From contig SXVG01000133.1 in the NCBI GenBank assembly GCA_005791685.1, forward strand, positions 1 to 20,323: a stretch of 20,323 nucleotides of DNA, in the 5' to 3' direction. Below are positions 1 to 7,404 of this stretch, one piece after another; position 1 is the stretch's first letter, and the number at the start of each line of letters is the position of its first letter. Position numbers and translations under genes: made by a program. Below the pieces are notes generated by a model. That model was given only the letters and a program-made list of their open reading frames with translations, did no database searches and was not told the origin of the DNA. This stretch comes from Methylotenera sp. (GTDB lineage Bacteria > Pseudomonadota > Gammaproteobacteria > Burkholderiales > Methylophilaceae).

Positions 1-266
1 CGCGTTCAGAAGTGGTAGAAGGTGTGATTGTGGAAGACAACTGCGTGATTTCCATGGGCGTCTACATCGGTCAATCCACTAAAATTTACGACCGCGAAAC
101 CGGCAGCGTGACCTACGGTCGCATCCCTGCTGGATCCGTGGTGGTATCGGGCAACTTACCCTCTAAAGACGGTAGCTACAGCTTGTATTGCGCCGTCATC
201 GTGAAAAAAGTGGACGAAAAAACCTTAGGTAAAGTAGGCATTAACGAATTGTTGCGTGGTATCTAA
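1..266 (+). CDS. dapD: 2,3,4,5-tetrahydropyridine-2,6-dicarboxylate N-succinyltransferase, 3' end only
   Basis: This is the C-terminal part of DapD. The enzyme transfers succinyl from succinyl-CoA to tetrahydrodipicolinate in the succinylase branch of lysine/diaminopimelate synthesis, in the cytosol. The reading frame is open from base 3 (Arg-Ser-Glu-Val-Val...) and runs off the left edge, so the start lies outside the window. About 88 residues are visible. They carry the last turns of the left-handed beta-helix (EDNCVISMGVYIGQS) and the family-typical tail with PAGSVVVSGNLPSKDGSYSL and KVGINELLR. A GTG at 12 is internal, not a start. The next gene starts 9 bp after the stop, and dapE follows, which supports one dap operon. 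Identity is secure; only the missing N-terminus is unknown. Confidence 0.95.
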   Translation, partial: RSEVVEGVIVEDNCVISMGVYIGQSTKIYDRETGSVTYGRIPAGSVVVSGNLPSKDGSYSLYCAVIVKKVDEKTLGKVGINELLRGI

Positions 267-275
267 TTTAGCCTT

Positions 276-620
276 ATGCAACTTTACGGCATTCCTAATT
301 GCAGCACCGTTAAAAAAGCCCGCGACTGGTTAGGCCAACACGCGGGCGATTACAGCTTTCATGACTTTAAAAAGAATGTGCTCAACGATGCTCTGCTACG
401 TGACTGGTTAAATCAAACCCCTTGGGAAAAGCTCATCAACCGAGCCGGCATGACTTGGCGCAATTTAAGCGATGCCGAAAAAGCCAGTGTACAGAGCGCC
501 GATAGCGCGCGGCAAATGATGCTGGCCAAACCCAGCCTCATCAAACGGCCGGTACTGGTTAAAGATGGCAAAATCGTCTGCTTAGGGTTTACTGAAGCCT
601 CTTATAAAGCACAGCTATGA
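276..620 (+). CDS. ArsC/Spx-family thioredoxin-fold protein (YffB-like)
   Basis: A 114-residue protein of the ArsC/Spx family, closest in style to E. coli YffB, which also sits just upstream of dapE. It starts MQLYGIPNCSTVKKA. The single N-terminal Cys9 is followed by Ser-Thr-Val, so there is no CXXC pair. The family-typical features TPWEKLINRAGMTWR (about 48-62) and the cis-Pro strand IKRPVLV (about 88-94) are present. The gene begins 9 bp after dapD, and its stop overlaps the dapE start by 4 bp (ATGA at 617-620), so translation is probably coupled. Arsenate reduction is unlikely because the catalytic Arg/Cys context of true ArsC is not evident. YffB has been described as a glutathione-dependent thiol reductase-like protein, but no in vivo role is clear. 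I leave the function open. Confidence 0.88.
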   Translation: MQLYGIPNCSTVKKARDWLGQHAGDYSFHDFKKNVLNDALLRDWLNQTPWEKLINRAGMTWRNLSDAEKASVQSADSARQMMLAKPSLIKRPVLVKDGKIVCLGFTEASYKAQL

Positions 621-1783
621 GCACCGCCACCCTACCCAGCAAAACCTTAAGCCTAGCGATGGACTTGCTAAGACGGCAATCCAACACCCCAGACGATGCT
701 GGTTGCCAAGAGCAAATGATCGCCAGATTAGCGCCATTGGGTTTTAAAATCGAGCACATGCGTTTTGGTCAGGTCGACAATTTGTATGCCCGCCGTGGCA
801 CCACTGGCCCCTTGCTGGTTTTTGCTGGCCACACCGACGTGGTGCCAACCGGCCCACTGGATAAATGGCATACCCCGCCGTTCGAACCGACTATTAAAGA
901 CGGCATGCTCTATGCACGTGGTGCGGCCGACATGAAGACTTCTTTGGCGGCATTTATCACCAGCATAGAAGAATTCATCGCCGAAAACCCCGATCATGCT
1001 GGCTCCATAGGCTTACTCATCACCTCCGATGAAGAAGGCGTGGCGGTAGACGGCACGGTTAAAGTGGTGCAAGCCTTAAAAGCACGCGGCGAATTATTTG
1101 ATTACTGCATCGTCGGCGAACCGACCAGCAATAAAGTCGTCGGCGACATGATCAAAAATGGCCGGCGTGGCTCGCTGTCAGGCAAACTCACGGTAAAAGG
1201 CGTGCAAGGCCACATTGCCTACCCGCATCTAGTCAAGAACCCCATCCATTTGGTGGCGCCGGCCATTAAAGACATGGTGGAAACGGTGTGGGATGAAGGC
1301 AACGAATACTTCCCGCCTACTTCTTGGCAAATCAGCAACATGAATGGCGGCACCGGCGCGACCAATGTGGTGCCAGGCGAAGTAGAAATCCTATTTAATT
1401 TTAGGTATTGCGCCTTAGTCAATAATGCCGGCAGCACCGAGGCCGGTTTGACCGAACGCGTGCATGCCATTTTAGACCGCCATAAATTAGACTACGACTT
1501 GGAGTGGGAACATTCCCCTTCTTACATCACACCACGCGGCAATCTGGTGGACGCCATCAGCAGCGCCATAGGCCAGGCCTACGGCGTGAGCCCAGAACTC
1601 TCCACCACCGGTGGCACCTCCGATGGGCGTTTCATTGCCGACATTTGCCCGCAAGTCATCGAGTTTGGTCCACTCAACGCCACCATACACAAACTCAACG
1701 AATGCGTGGCGGTGGCCGACATCGAACCCTTAAAAGAAACCTACAAGTTAACGTTGGAAAAACTCTTAATTAGCCACGGATAA
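617..1783 (+). CDS. dapE: Succinyl-diaminopimelate desuccinylase
   Basis: DapE is an M20-family di-zinc hydrolase that cleaves N-succinyl-LL-diaminopimelate to LL-diaminopimelate and succinate. The protein has 388 residues, slightly above the usual 375-380. Metal and catalytic motifs are in order: GHTDVVPTG (His72, Asp74), RGAADMK (Asp105), TSDEEG (Glu139, Glu140), VGEPTS (Glu168), the substrate-specificity stretch GGTSDGRF (332-339), and the zinc-binding His358 in ATIHKLNE. The dimerisation lid is seen around NMNGGTGATNVVPG (241-254). The stretch after NFRYC (261-265) seems about five residues longer than in relatives I remember, in a surface loop. The ATG overlaps the stop of the preceding ArsC-like gene by 4 bp, which fixes the start. 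A repeat-bearing gap of 182 bp separates it from prmB. Confidence 0.97.
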   Translation: MSTATLPSKTLSLAMDLLRRQSNTPDDAGCQEQMIARLAPLGFKIEHMRFGQVDNLYARRGTTGPLLVFAGHTDVVPTGPLDKWHTPPFEPTIKDGMLYARGAADMKTSLAAFITSIEEFIAENPDHAGSIGLLITSDEEGVAVDGTVKVVQALKARGELFDYCIVGEPTSNKVVGDMIKNGRRGSLSGKLTVKGVQGHIAYPHLVKNPIHLVAPAIKDMVETVWDEGNEYFPPTSWQISNMNGGTGATNVVPGEVEILFNFRYCALVNNAGSTEAGLTERVHAILDRHKLDYDLEWEHSPSYITPRGNLVDAISSAIGQAYGVSPELSTTGGTSDGRFIADICPQVIEFGPLNATIHKLNECVAVADIEPLKETYKLTLEKLLISHG

Positions 1784-1790
1784 AATCTTA

Positions 1791-1944
1791 CTCACCACAG
1801 AGACACAGAGACACAGAGGCACAGAGGCACAGAGAAAACCTTCAACCACTTGCAGGCTTGCCGTAGCTGAAATAGCGGATAATAGTTTAACCATGCCAAG
1901 AACTTATTTTTGCATTTCTCTGTGCCTCTGTGTCTCTGTGGTGA
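1791..1944. repeat. Inverted-repeat element with 8-bp tandem units (CACAGAGR)
   Basis: This fills most of the 182-bp gap between dapE and prmB. The left arm (1792-1838) reads TCAC followed by five exact octamers at 1796-1835: CACAGAGA twice, CACAGAGG twice, CACAGAGA once, then AAA. The right arm (1915-1944), read on the other strand, is TCAC, then CACAGAGA, CACAGAGG, CACAGAGA and AA, that is three octamers. The arms are therefore the same sequence and differ by exactly two 8-bp units. About 76 bp of unique sequence lies between them. An RNA across it would form a long, nearly perfect hairpin. Similar TCACCACAGAG-type repeats are widespread in intergenic DNA of many bacteria, from general memory. 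A 63-codon open frame across it on the minus strand is a by-product of the repeat. Confidence 0.9.
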
Positions 1945-1965
1945 ACAGTTTTTAAAGAAAAACCT

Positions 1966-2865
1966 ATGATGACCAAACAGCAAACACCACCTGAACTAAT
2001 GAGCATACGCGACTGGGTGCGCTATGCCGTCAGCCAATTTGAAGCATCCGATATTTTTTACGGCCATGGCACCAACAACGCTTACGACGAAGCTGTTTGG
2101 CTCATCATGAGCGCCTTGCATTTACCCATGGACACCTTGGACAACTTCTTTGACGCCAGGCTCACATCGGCAGAATGCAGCAAGCTCGCTGGTTTTATTG
2201 ATCAGCGCATCAAGCAGCACACGCCTACCGCTTATTTACTCAAAGAAGCATGGCTACAAGGCCTGAAATTTTACGTGGATGAACGCGTGTTAATCCCCCG
2301 TTCGTTTATTGCCGAATTATTAAATAACGATTTAAGCCCGTGGATAGAATTCCCCGAGATGATAGAAAGCGCGGCCGATATATGCACCGGCAGTGCTTGC
2401 TTGGGCGTGTTATTGGCTGGCAGCTTCCCCAATGCAGCGATAGACGTGATAGACATATCGCAAGACGCCATAGACGTAGCCAACATCAACATCGCCAACT
2501 ACGGTTTGCAAGATCAAGTCAGCGCCATTAAGTCGGACATGTTTAGCGCCTTAAAAGGCAAAAAATACGACCTCATCATCAGCAACCCACCTTACGTGGA
2601 TGCACCGTCCATGGCAGCCTTGCCCATGGAATATCAAAACGAACCGCAACTGGCATTGGGCAGCGGCGATGATGGTCTAGACCACACGCACACCTTGTTG
2701 CGTGAAGCGGCTAATCACCTAAATGACGACGGCATATTGATAGTCGAAATTGGCCACAATCGTGAAGCGCTAGAGCAGGCCTACCCCCATTTAGTATTCA
2801 ATTGGTTGGAAGTGTCCTCCGGTACCGAATTTGTTTTCCTGCTCACCAAAGAGCAACTGCTTTGA
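1966..2865 (+). CDS. prmB: 50S ribosomal protein uL3 N5-glutamine methyltransferase
   Basis: PrmB methylates a glutamine of ribosomal protein uL3 during 50S assembly. The protein has 299 residues, the usual PrmB length. An N-terminal helical substrate-binding part (1-~105) precedes a class I SAM-dependent Rossmann domain. Visible motifs are RVLIPRSFIAELL (107-119; the PRS form separates PrmB from PrmC), motif I DICTGSACLGVL (139-150), and the catalytic NPPY at 207-210 in LIISNPPYVD. The C-terminal strand near SSGTEFVFLL closes the fold. Two adjacent ATG codons (1966 and 1969) could start it; the upstream AAAGAAAAACC is a weak ribosome-binding site. It follows the octamer inverted-repeat element downstream of dapE on the same strand. 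PrmB next to the dap genes is a common betaproteobacterial arrangement. Confidence 0.94.
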   Translation: MMTKQQTPPELMSIRDWVRYAVSQFEASDIFYGHGTNNAYDEAVWLIMSALHLPMDTLDNFFDARLTSAECSKLAGFIDQRIKQHTPTAYLLKEAWLQGLKFYVDERVLIPRSFIAELLNNDLSPWIEFPEMIESAADICTGSACLGVLLAGSFPNAAIDVIDISQDAIDVANINIANYGLQDQVSAIKSDMFSALKGKKYDLIISNPPYVDAPSMAALPMEYQNEPQLALGSGDDGLDHTHTLLREAANHLNDDGILIVEIGHNREALEQAYPHLVFNWLEVSSGTEFVFLLTKEQLL

Positions 2866-2870
2866 TTTTT

Positions 2871-2990
2871 TAACGCAGATAAACGCAGATGCCAATCCAG
2901 ATAAAGCAAAGCCCTCTTTAAAGATTAATGACTTTACTCAGTGGATTTATGCATTTTTATCTTGATTTTATCAGCGTTAATCGGCGATAA
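2871..2990. repeat. Imperfect inverted repeat with 10-bp CGCAGAT units
   Basis: This lies in the 158-bp gap between prmB and the next methyltransferase gene. The left arm has two tandem decamers, TAACGCAGAT and AAACGCAGAT (2871-2890). The right arm, ATCAGCGTTAATCGGCG at 2970-2986, is the reverse complement of 2874-2890 with 14 of 17 positions matching by my count. GATAAA-like sequence continues the similarity inward in both arms (2900-2905 and 2956-2961). No gene or promoter is evident in it. The same AAACGCAGAT word recurs at 19911-19920 in another inverted-repeat element of this window. Confidence 0.75.
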
Positions 2991-3023
2991 ATTTCAACCC
3001 CCTCACACAACAGGCTGTCTATT

Positions 3024-4166
3024 TTGAACACACCCAACATCATCACCTGGCAAGAAGCCGGTAAAAGCAAAAGCAGTGTATGGCACTCCGAAAACGCCGC
3101 ACCGGTCCCTAAAAAAATACAGTTGGCCGACGACACCATTAAAGCAGACGATGCTTACAAGCTAGCCTGTGAGGGTACGGCATTGCTCTGGCGTGGCGAT
3201 TTTCAAAACGCTAAATTGCTGCTGCAAGCCTTATCGCGCCGCATAGACCGACCGCGTAAAAAGCCTAAAAAAACCGGTGAAACGCTGTTGCAATCTTTCC
3301 ACCTGCACAGGCAAGCGCAATCGCAAAAAGCGCGCATTTTAGGCATGCTGGTCATAGAACTTGGCGTGGGCTACAACATCCACTTACGCCGCGCACCCGA
3401 TGTGAAAGCCGCTTGCGAACACGCTTATGGCAGCAGTCACGGTTCTATGGTGGTGTCCTTGCGCGAAATTTTAGGCTTGGTGGGGGCGTACGAGTGGAGC
3501 AAGAATGGCGTAGACATCAGCGTCATCAACAATAAAATTCACCCCAGCTACGGTGTGTTTTCACCGATACGCGGTGAGTATTTGGATTTAGTCGACGTCG
3601 CCCCTCTACCCATACCCTGCCGTTTGGCGTTTGACATAGGCACTGGCACCGGCGTACTGGCGGCCATACTGGCCAACCGCGGCGTGACTAAAATCGTCGC
3701 CACGGATAATTCGCACCGTGCATTGGATTGCGCGCTAAAAAACGTCACCAGCTTAGGCCTAAAACCCAACGTCACCGTAGTGGAAGCCAACCTCTATCCA
3801 AGTGCTGAATACGGCTTAGCCGATTTAATCGTCTGCAACCCGCCTTGGTTACCGGCGCACCCTAGCTCGGCTTTAGAATCCGCCATTTACGATGAAAAAA
3901 GTCAGATGCTAAAAGGCTTTTTAAATGGCTTGAGTGCGCATTTAAGCGCCCACGGCGAGGGTTGGTTAATCCTGTCTGACTTGGCTGAACATTTGGGCTT
4001 AAGAACGCGGGATGAGCTGCTAGGCTGGATCAGTGCCGCCGGCTTAAACGTGCTGGAAAAGATAGATACCAAAGCCCGTCACAACAAAGTGCTGGATGCC
4101 AGCGACCCGTTACACGAGGCTAGAAAGGCCGAGCTGACTTCTTTGTGGCGCTTGGCTAAAGCCTAA
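3024..4166 (+). CDS. Class I SAM-dependent methyltransferase with NPPW motif, substrate unknown
   Basis: A 380-residue protein. The N-terminal half (about 1-195) has no fold I can name; it contains ADDAYKLACEGTALLWRGDFQNAK (41-64), with a basic stretch near 72-84. The C-terminal half is a Rossmann methyltransferase domain: motif I AFDIGTGTGVLAAIL (202-216), an acidic motif II in VATDNSHRAL (225-234), and CNPPWLP (271-277), the (N/D)PP(Y/W) signature of enzymes that methylate amide or amino nitrogens. The start is TTG at 3024, chosen because the next in-frame Met is near residue 108 and conserved-looking sequence begins at once. It lies on the same strand as prmB, 158 bp downstream, with a repeat between. 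It may modify another translation factor, rRNA or a small molecule. The methyltransferase call is firm and the substrate is unknown. Confidence 0.85.
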   Translation: MNTPNIITWQEAGKSKSSVWHSENAAPVPKKIQLADDTIKADDAYKLACEGTALLWRGDFQNAKLLLQALSRRIDRPRKKPKKTGETLLQSFHLHRQAQSQKARILGMLVIELGVGYNIHLRRAPDVKAACEHAYGSSHGSMVVSLREILGLVGAYEWSKNGVDISVINNKIHPSYGVFSPIRGEYLDLVDVAPLPIPCRLAFDIGTGTGVLAAILANRGVTKIVATDNSHRALDCALKNVTSLGLKPNVTVVEANLYPSAEYGLADLIVCNPPWLPAHPSSALESAIYDEKSQMLKGFLNGLSAHLSAHGEGWLILSDLAEHLGLRTRDELLGWISAAGLNVLEKIDTKARHNKVLDASDPLHEARKAELTSLWRLAKA

Positions 4167-4174
4167 GGCATTAA

Positions 4175-4212
4175 ATCGCTTAACCGCGACCGCGGTTGCG
4201 ATCGCTTTTTTT
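4175..4212 (+). terminator. Intrinsic terminator of the methyltransferase transcript, inside the 3' end of rluB
   Basis: An outer stem ATCGC (4175-4179) pairs with GCGAT (4198-4202). An inner stem AACCGC (4182-4187) pairs with GCGGTT (4192-4197) around a GACC loop. After CGC a run of seven T follows (4206-4212). It is correctly placed for plus-strand transcripts ending at 4166. It overlaps the last codons and stop of the convergent rluB gene (stop at 4180-4182), so the hairpin is also coding on the other strand. Confidence 0.7.
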
Positions 4213-5283
4213 CTGCATGGCCGGCGCAGCCAAATCACTGGATTGACGCACACGGCGTGGACCGGTTTTTCTTGGGGCCGGCTTCTTAGCCGCATCGGCT
4301 TTGGCCCGATACGGTTTGTCAGTGCTAGACGGATCGCGTGGCGGCCGATCTAAAGCGCTTATCCGCTGTTTACGCACTTTAGGCACAAATACCGCCGTGG
4401 CTTTTAATTTCTCACGCTGAGTCAGTTGACGCAAGGGCGCGCTGGGCACGGGCAAATCGGCCCACTCCAACAAACCCACCACTTCTTTTTGCTCCAATTT
4501 CAACATGGTGCCGCGTTTCACCCGAGGCGGTAGATTGACCGGGCCAAAACGCACCCGCATTAAACGGCTCACCGGCAATTGGAATGCCTCAAACAAACGC
4601 CTAACCTCACGGTTACGGCCTTCACGCAACACCACTTGGTACCAATGGTTGGCCCCCTCGCCGCCTTGTGCAGTAATGCTGTCAAAATTAGCTGGGCCAT
4701 CTTCCAACTCTATGCCTTCTTTTAATTGCAGCATTTGACCTTCGGTCAGTTCGCCAAAAATACGCACGGCGTATTCACGCTCGACTTCATAACGCGGGTG
4801 CATAAAGCGGTTGGCCAGTTCACCCGAGGTGGTAAATATCAATAAGCCACTGGTGTTCATGTCCAAACGGCCTATGGCTATCCACTTGCCGCTCTTCACT
4901 TTGGGCAGCTTATCGAACACGCTGGCACGGCCTTCCGGGTCATCTTGGCTGACGATTTCGCCTTCCGGCTTGTGGTATATCAACACTTGCGGCAATTCCG
5001 CGACAAACGGCAATTTTAAAGGACGGCTGTCCAAACGCACCACGTCAAACTGAGTCACCCCTTGACCGGTGGCCGCTGGCGCGCCATTGACGGTCACGCG
5101 ACCACTGGCAATTAAGGCTTCCATGTCGCGACGTGAACCCAAGCCAGCCAAAGCCAGCAACTTATGCAAGCGCTGGGTGGGTTCGGGCGGCGCGTTTTCA
5201 TCTAAAGCCAACTGAGTAAAATTAGTTTTAGGTCGACGAGGCGCTGCCTGCGGATCGCGTTGGGTTTTAAAAGGACGTGCCAT
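4180..5283 (-). CDS. rluB: 23S rRNA pseudouridine(2605) synthase
   Basis: RluB converts U2605 of 23S rRNA to pseudouridine. The protein has 367 residues. It has a short basic N-terminal leader, then an S4 RNA-binding domain (about 37-95, starting RLHKLLALAGLGSRRDMEAL), then the RsuA/RluB catalytic domain. The catalytic signature GRLDMNTSGLLIFT sits at 138-151 with Asp141 as the nucleophile. The later family motif REGRNREVRRLFEA is also present. From about residue 285 a Lys/Arg/Pro-rich, probably disordered tail follows, which explains the length beyond the roughly 290 residues of E. coli RluB; such tails are common in betaproteobacteria. In many betaproteobacteria rluB lies directly after scpB; here a 5.4-kb block separates them. 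RsuA/RluE-type relatives are possible, but context and tail favour RluB. Confidence 0.92.
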   Translation of the reverse strand: MARPFKTQRDPQAAPRRPKTNFTQLALDENAPPEPTQRLHKLLALAGLGSRRDMEALIASGRVTVNGAPAATGQGVTQFDVVRLDSRPLKLPFVAELPQVLIYHKPEGEIVSQDDPEGRASVFDKLPKVKSGKWIAIGRLDMNTSGLLIFTTSGELANRFMHPRYEVEREYAVRIFGELTEGQMLQLKEGIELEDGPANFDSITAQGGEGANHWYQVVLREGRNREVRRLFEAFQLPVSRLMRVRFGPVNLPPRVKRGTMLKLEQKEVVGLLEWADLPVPSAPLRQLTQREKLKATAVFVPKVRKQRISALDRPPRDPSSTDKPYRAKADAAKKPAPRKTGPRRVRQSSDLAAPAMQKKSDRNRGRG

Positions 5284-5372
5284 AGGGATAGACTAATGAA
5301 GGTAAGTGGGTATTTTACCGCAGATAGGTGAAATCGCCCCAGTTTAAATAGCCGGATTGAATGACCAGCAGT

Positions 5373-6656
5373 TTAGGCTGGCCTAACAATGGGCAATCGT
5401 AAGCTTAGACAAGTGCCATGCGTGCCAGCATGCCAGTTAACTTCACCGCCTAGTGCCGCTGCGCGGCTCCTTTGGCCAGACAAACCCTTGCCGCCACTTT
5501 TTAAGGCCTGTTCAAGGTCAAAGCCTGGGCCATTATCGCTTACCGTCACCACCACGTCCTTCCCCTCAGCAAACGTGGCTACCCTTACTTCTGTCGCGTG
5601 GGTGTGCTTGATAATATTAGCAAACGCTTCTTGCAAGATACGTAGGATGTGCAAGGCGCTTTTTGGGTCTAACCAGGACAAGGCTGGAATTTTTTCAACT
5701 TGCCAGATTAGTCTGATGCCGGTATTTTCTAGTCGCGGGCCTAAACGAAACCGCAAGGTCGCCAAAAGCAGCAACAGGTTGTCGTCTACCGGCTCCAAGG
5801 AATCGATGGCCAATTTAAGGTCGTCTATGCAGCCTTTTAGCACTTCGGCCAACTCATATGCATCCATCTTTTTGTGCTCCACCACCCGCAGGGCACTGAT
5901 CAATGACGAGCCTAAGCCATCGTGCATGTCTTGCATCAAGCGTTGCCGCTCTTGCTCCAAGGTCTGTTTGTACTCAATTGCGCGCAACTTGGCATGGCTA
6001 TCAGCCAATTCGAAGCGCACTTCGATGGCTGAACGGGTGGCCCGTGCACTGTTATAGGCTTGGCCTATCAGCGTGATGAAATAGAGGCCTATGCCTAAAG
6101 TCAATATTTGATAACTACTACCGCTCAGAAACCATAGCTTAGCTCCTATCATGACGGCCTGTGGGGTGGCAAACACAACAAAGAGCAAAGGCACGGGCGA
6201 TTGGGTAGCCACACCACCACCCAACATACCGGCAAACACCGCGCACACCAAAACCAAGCCCGCCGAGTCTGCTGTCCCCATGACGAACCAGGGCAACAAG
6301 CCCCAAAGCAAGCCTTCTATTAAATTCAAGGCCGTCAAGGTAAAGGCTATGGGCCTAGCGTGCGCGAGTGCAAGCGGCGAGGCCAACTTACGCATGGCAT
6401 AAATCTGAAAATTCAAATTGGACAGCACGGTAGCCACGCACCACCAGGCTAGGGCGTTCGCGTTGCTTGGATTGGACAAGGCCCAATACAACAAAGGCGG
6501 CAACAATATGACCGGTAGCGTACTGCGGAAATTGCCCATAACCAAGCGCAATTGTTCTAATAGGATGCGCTCTTCAGAAAACTGTAAGGACTTAAACATC
6601 TGCATATCGCCTATCGCACTGGCCTTATCCCAATAGGCCTTGATTGCGTGCTTCAT
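5373..6656 (-). CDS. NarL-type membrane sensor histidine kinase
   Basis: A 427-residue sensor kinase. A short cytosolic N-terminus (1-~44) is followed by hydrophobic segments between about 45 and 200 that would make roughly five or six membrane spans, with little periplasmic loop. A linker with coiled-coil character (about 205-240) leads to a HisKA_3 dimerisation domain with the phospho-acceptor His245 in MQDMHDGLGSSL. The HATPase domain shows an N-box LQEAFANIIKHTHAT (341-355), G1 SDNGPGFD (373-380) and a glycine-rich G2 near 388-404. With no large sensory loop, the signal is probably sensed in or near the membrane. The ATG at 6656 overlaps the end of the response regulator gene by 32 bp and has AGAGG six bases upstream, so translational coupling is likely. 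It should phosphorylate the adjacent regulator; the stimulus is unknown. Confidence 0.9.
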   Translation of the reverse strand: MKHAIKAYWDKASAIGDMQMFKSLQFSEERILLEQLRLVMGNFRSTLPVILLPPLLYWALSNPSNANALAWWCVATVLSNLNFQIYAMRKLASPLALAHARPIAFTLTALNLIEGLLWGLLPWFVMGTADSAGLVLVCAVFAGMLGGGVATQSPVPLLFVVFATPQAVMIGAKLWFLSGSSYQILTLGIGLYFITLIGQAYNSARATRSAIEVRFELADSHAKLRAIEYKQTLEQERQRLMQDMHDGLGSSLISALRVVEHKKMDAYELAEVLKGCIDDLKLAIDSLEPVDDNLLLLLATLRFRLGPRLENTGIRLIWQVEKIPALSWLDPKSALHILRILQEAFANIIKHTHATEVRVATFAEGKDVVVTVSDNGPGFDLEQALKSGGKGLSGQRSRAAALGGEVNWHAGTHGTCLSLRLPIVRPA

Positions 6657-7311
6657 AGATGGCCTCTGTTTTCGATTTCACTTTAAGCTTGGCATAAATA
6701 CGCCGAACAAAAGTCAGCACAGTATGCGGAGAGACGGCCATTAAGCCAGCAATCTCATTGGAAGAAAATCCCTTAGTGATGTACTCCAGCACCTCTTGCT
6801 CTCGGCTAGACAAACTGGCCACCAGCTTAACAGATGCTTGGTTATCCGTGCTGACGGTTTTTTTATTATCCTGCTGAAAACGCGTAAGTATTTTACGGGC
6901 AATTAAGGGACTAATCGGGCTGCCGCCACTGTGCAAGCTGCGTATTTCATAGACTAAGTTTTGCGGCGCACTGTCTTTCAGCAAATAACCGCTGGCGCCA
7001 GCCTCTAAAGATTGCATGACATGCAACTCGTCACCAAAGGTGGTGCTCACCATCAAATTGCATTCTGGCCATTTGGCATGGGCGGCACGAATGATGTCTA
7101 TACCCGAACCATCCGGCAAACCCAGATCGATAATCAACACGTCTACCTGCGGGCCATTCAACATAGACAAGCCTAAGGCATGCGTGCCAGCCACTGCCGA
7201 CAAGACCATGTCTGGCGCGCTCGCCAAAGCTTCCTTCAGGGCTTTTTGAAAACCAATGTCGTCGTCCACTAAGGCCACGCGTATGGATGTCATATTTGTC
7301 GTACTGGGCAT
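6625..7311 (-). CDS. NarL/FixJ-family response regulator
   Basis: A 228-residue DNA-binding response regulator. The receiver domain (about 9-125) has the acidic pocket VDDD (15-18), the phospho-acceptor Asp62 in LIIDLGLPDGSG, and the conserved Lys112 in YLLKDS. The C-terminal LuxR-type helix-turn-helix (about 166-226) begins LSSREQEVLEYITKG and includes SSNEIAGLMAVSPHTVLTFVRRIY. The first ATG (7311) has a modest AGG-like site upstream, while the second in-frame ATG (7293) has none, so I use the first. The gene is read before the kinase gene and overlaps it by 32 bp. It is divergent from the TPR-secretin operon across a 190-bp gap with two inverted repeats, so that operon is its most likely target by position (inference). 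Confidence 0.92.
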   Translation of the reverse strand: MPSTTNMTSIRVALVDDDIGFQKALKEALASAPDMVLSAVAGTHALGLSMLNGPQVDVLIIDLGLPDGSGIDIIRAAHAKWPECNLMVSTTFGDELHVMQSLEAGASGYLLKDSAPQNLVYEIRSLHSGGSPISPLIARKILTRFQQDNKKTVSTDNQASVKLVASLSSREQEVLEYITKGFSSNEIAGLMAVSPHTVLTFVRRIYAKLKVKSKTEAIYEARNQGLLG

Positions 7312-7348
7312 AACGTTAGCCTAGGTTTAATTAATGGCGCATTTGAAA

Positions 7349-7371
7349 ACTATTTATCCACTGCAAATAGT
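7349..7371. promoter_or_regulatory. Inverted repeat ACTATTT-N9-AAATAGT in the divergent promoter region
   Basis: An exact 7-bp inverted repeat (7349-7355 with 7365-7371) with a 9-bp spacer, 38 bp upstream of the response regulator start. The size and spacing would suit a dimeric LuxR/NarL-type regulator or autoregulation. No experimental motif is claimed. Confidence 0.4.
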
Positions 7372-7404
7372 AAAACAAATAAACCTGCCTGCAGCTAATT
7401 TTCT

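Noticed and set aside
1796..1835. CRISPR-like array
   Set aside because: The 8-bp units are contiguous with no spacers, and no cas gene is present; this is a short tandem repeat.
1792..1983. 63-codon minus-strand open frame across the octamer repeat
   Set aside because: It is produced by the repeat: an 8-bp unit reads through in several frames and gives the low-complexity CLCVSV type sequence. No ribosome-binding site or family match is seen.
5310..5330. Possible remnant of the CGCAGAT repeat after rluB
   Set aside because: Only a single CCGCAGATA word is present, with no second unit and no inverted partner.
5389..6057. 222-codon plus-strand open frame opposite the histidine kinase
   Set aside because: It is antisense to a clear kinase domain with intact motifs, and its own sequence is Ser/Arg/Lys-rich without domain character.
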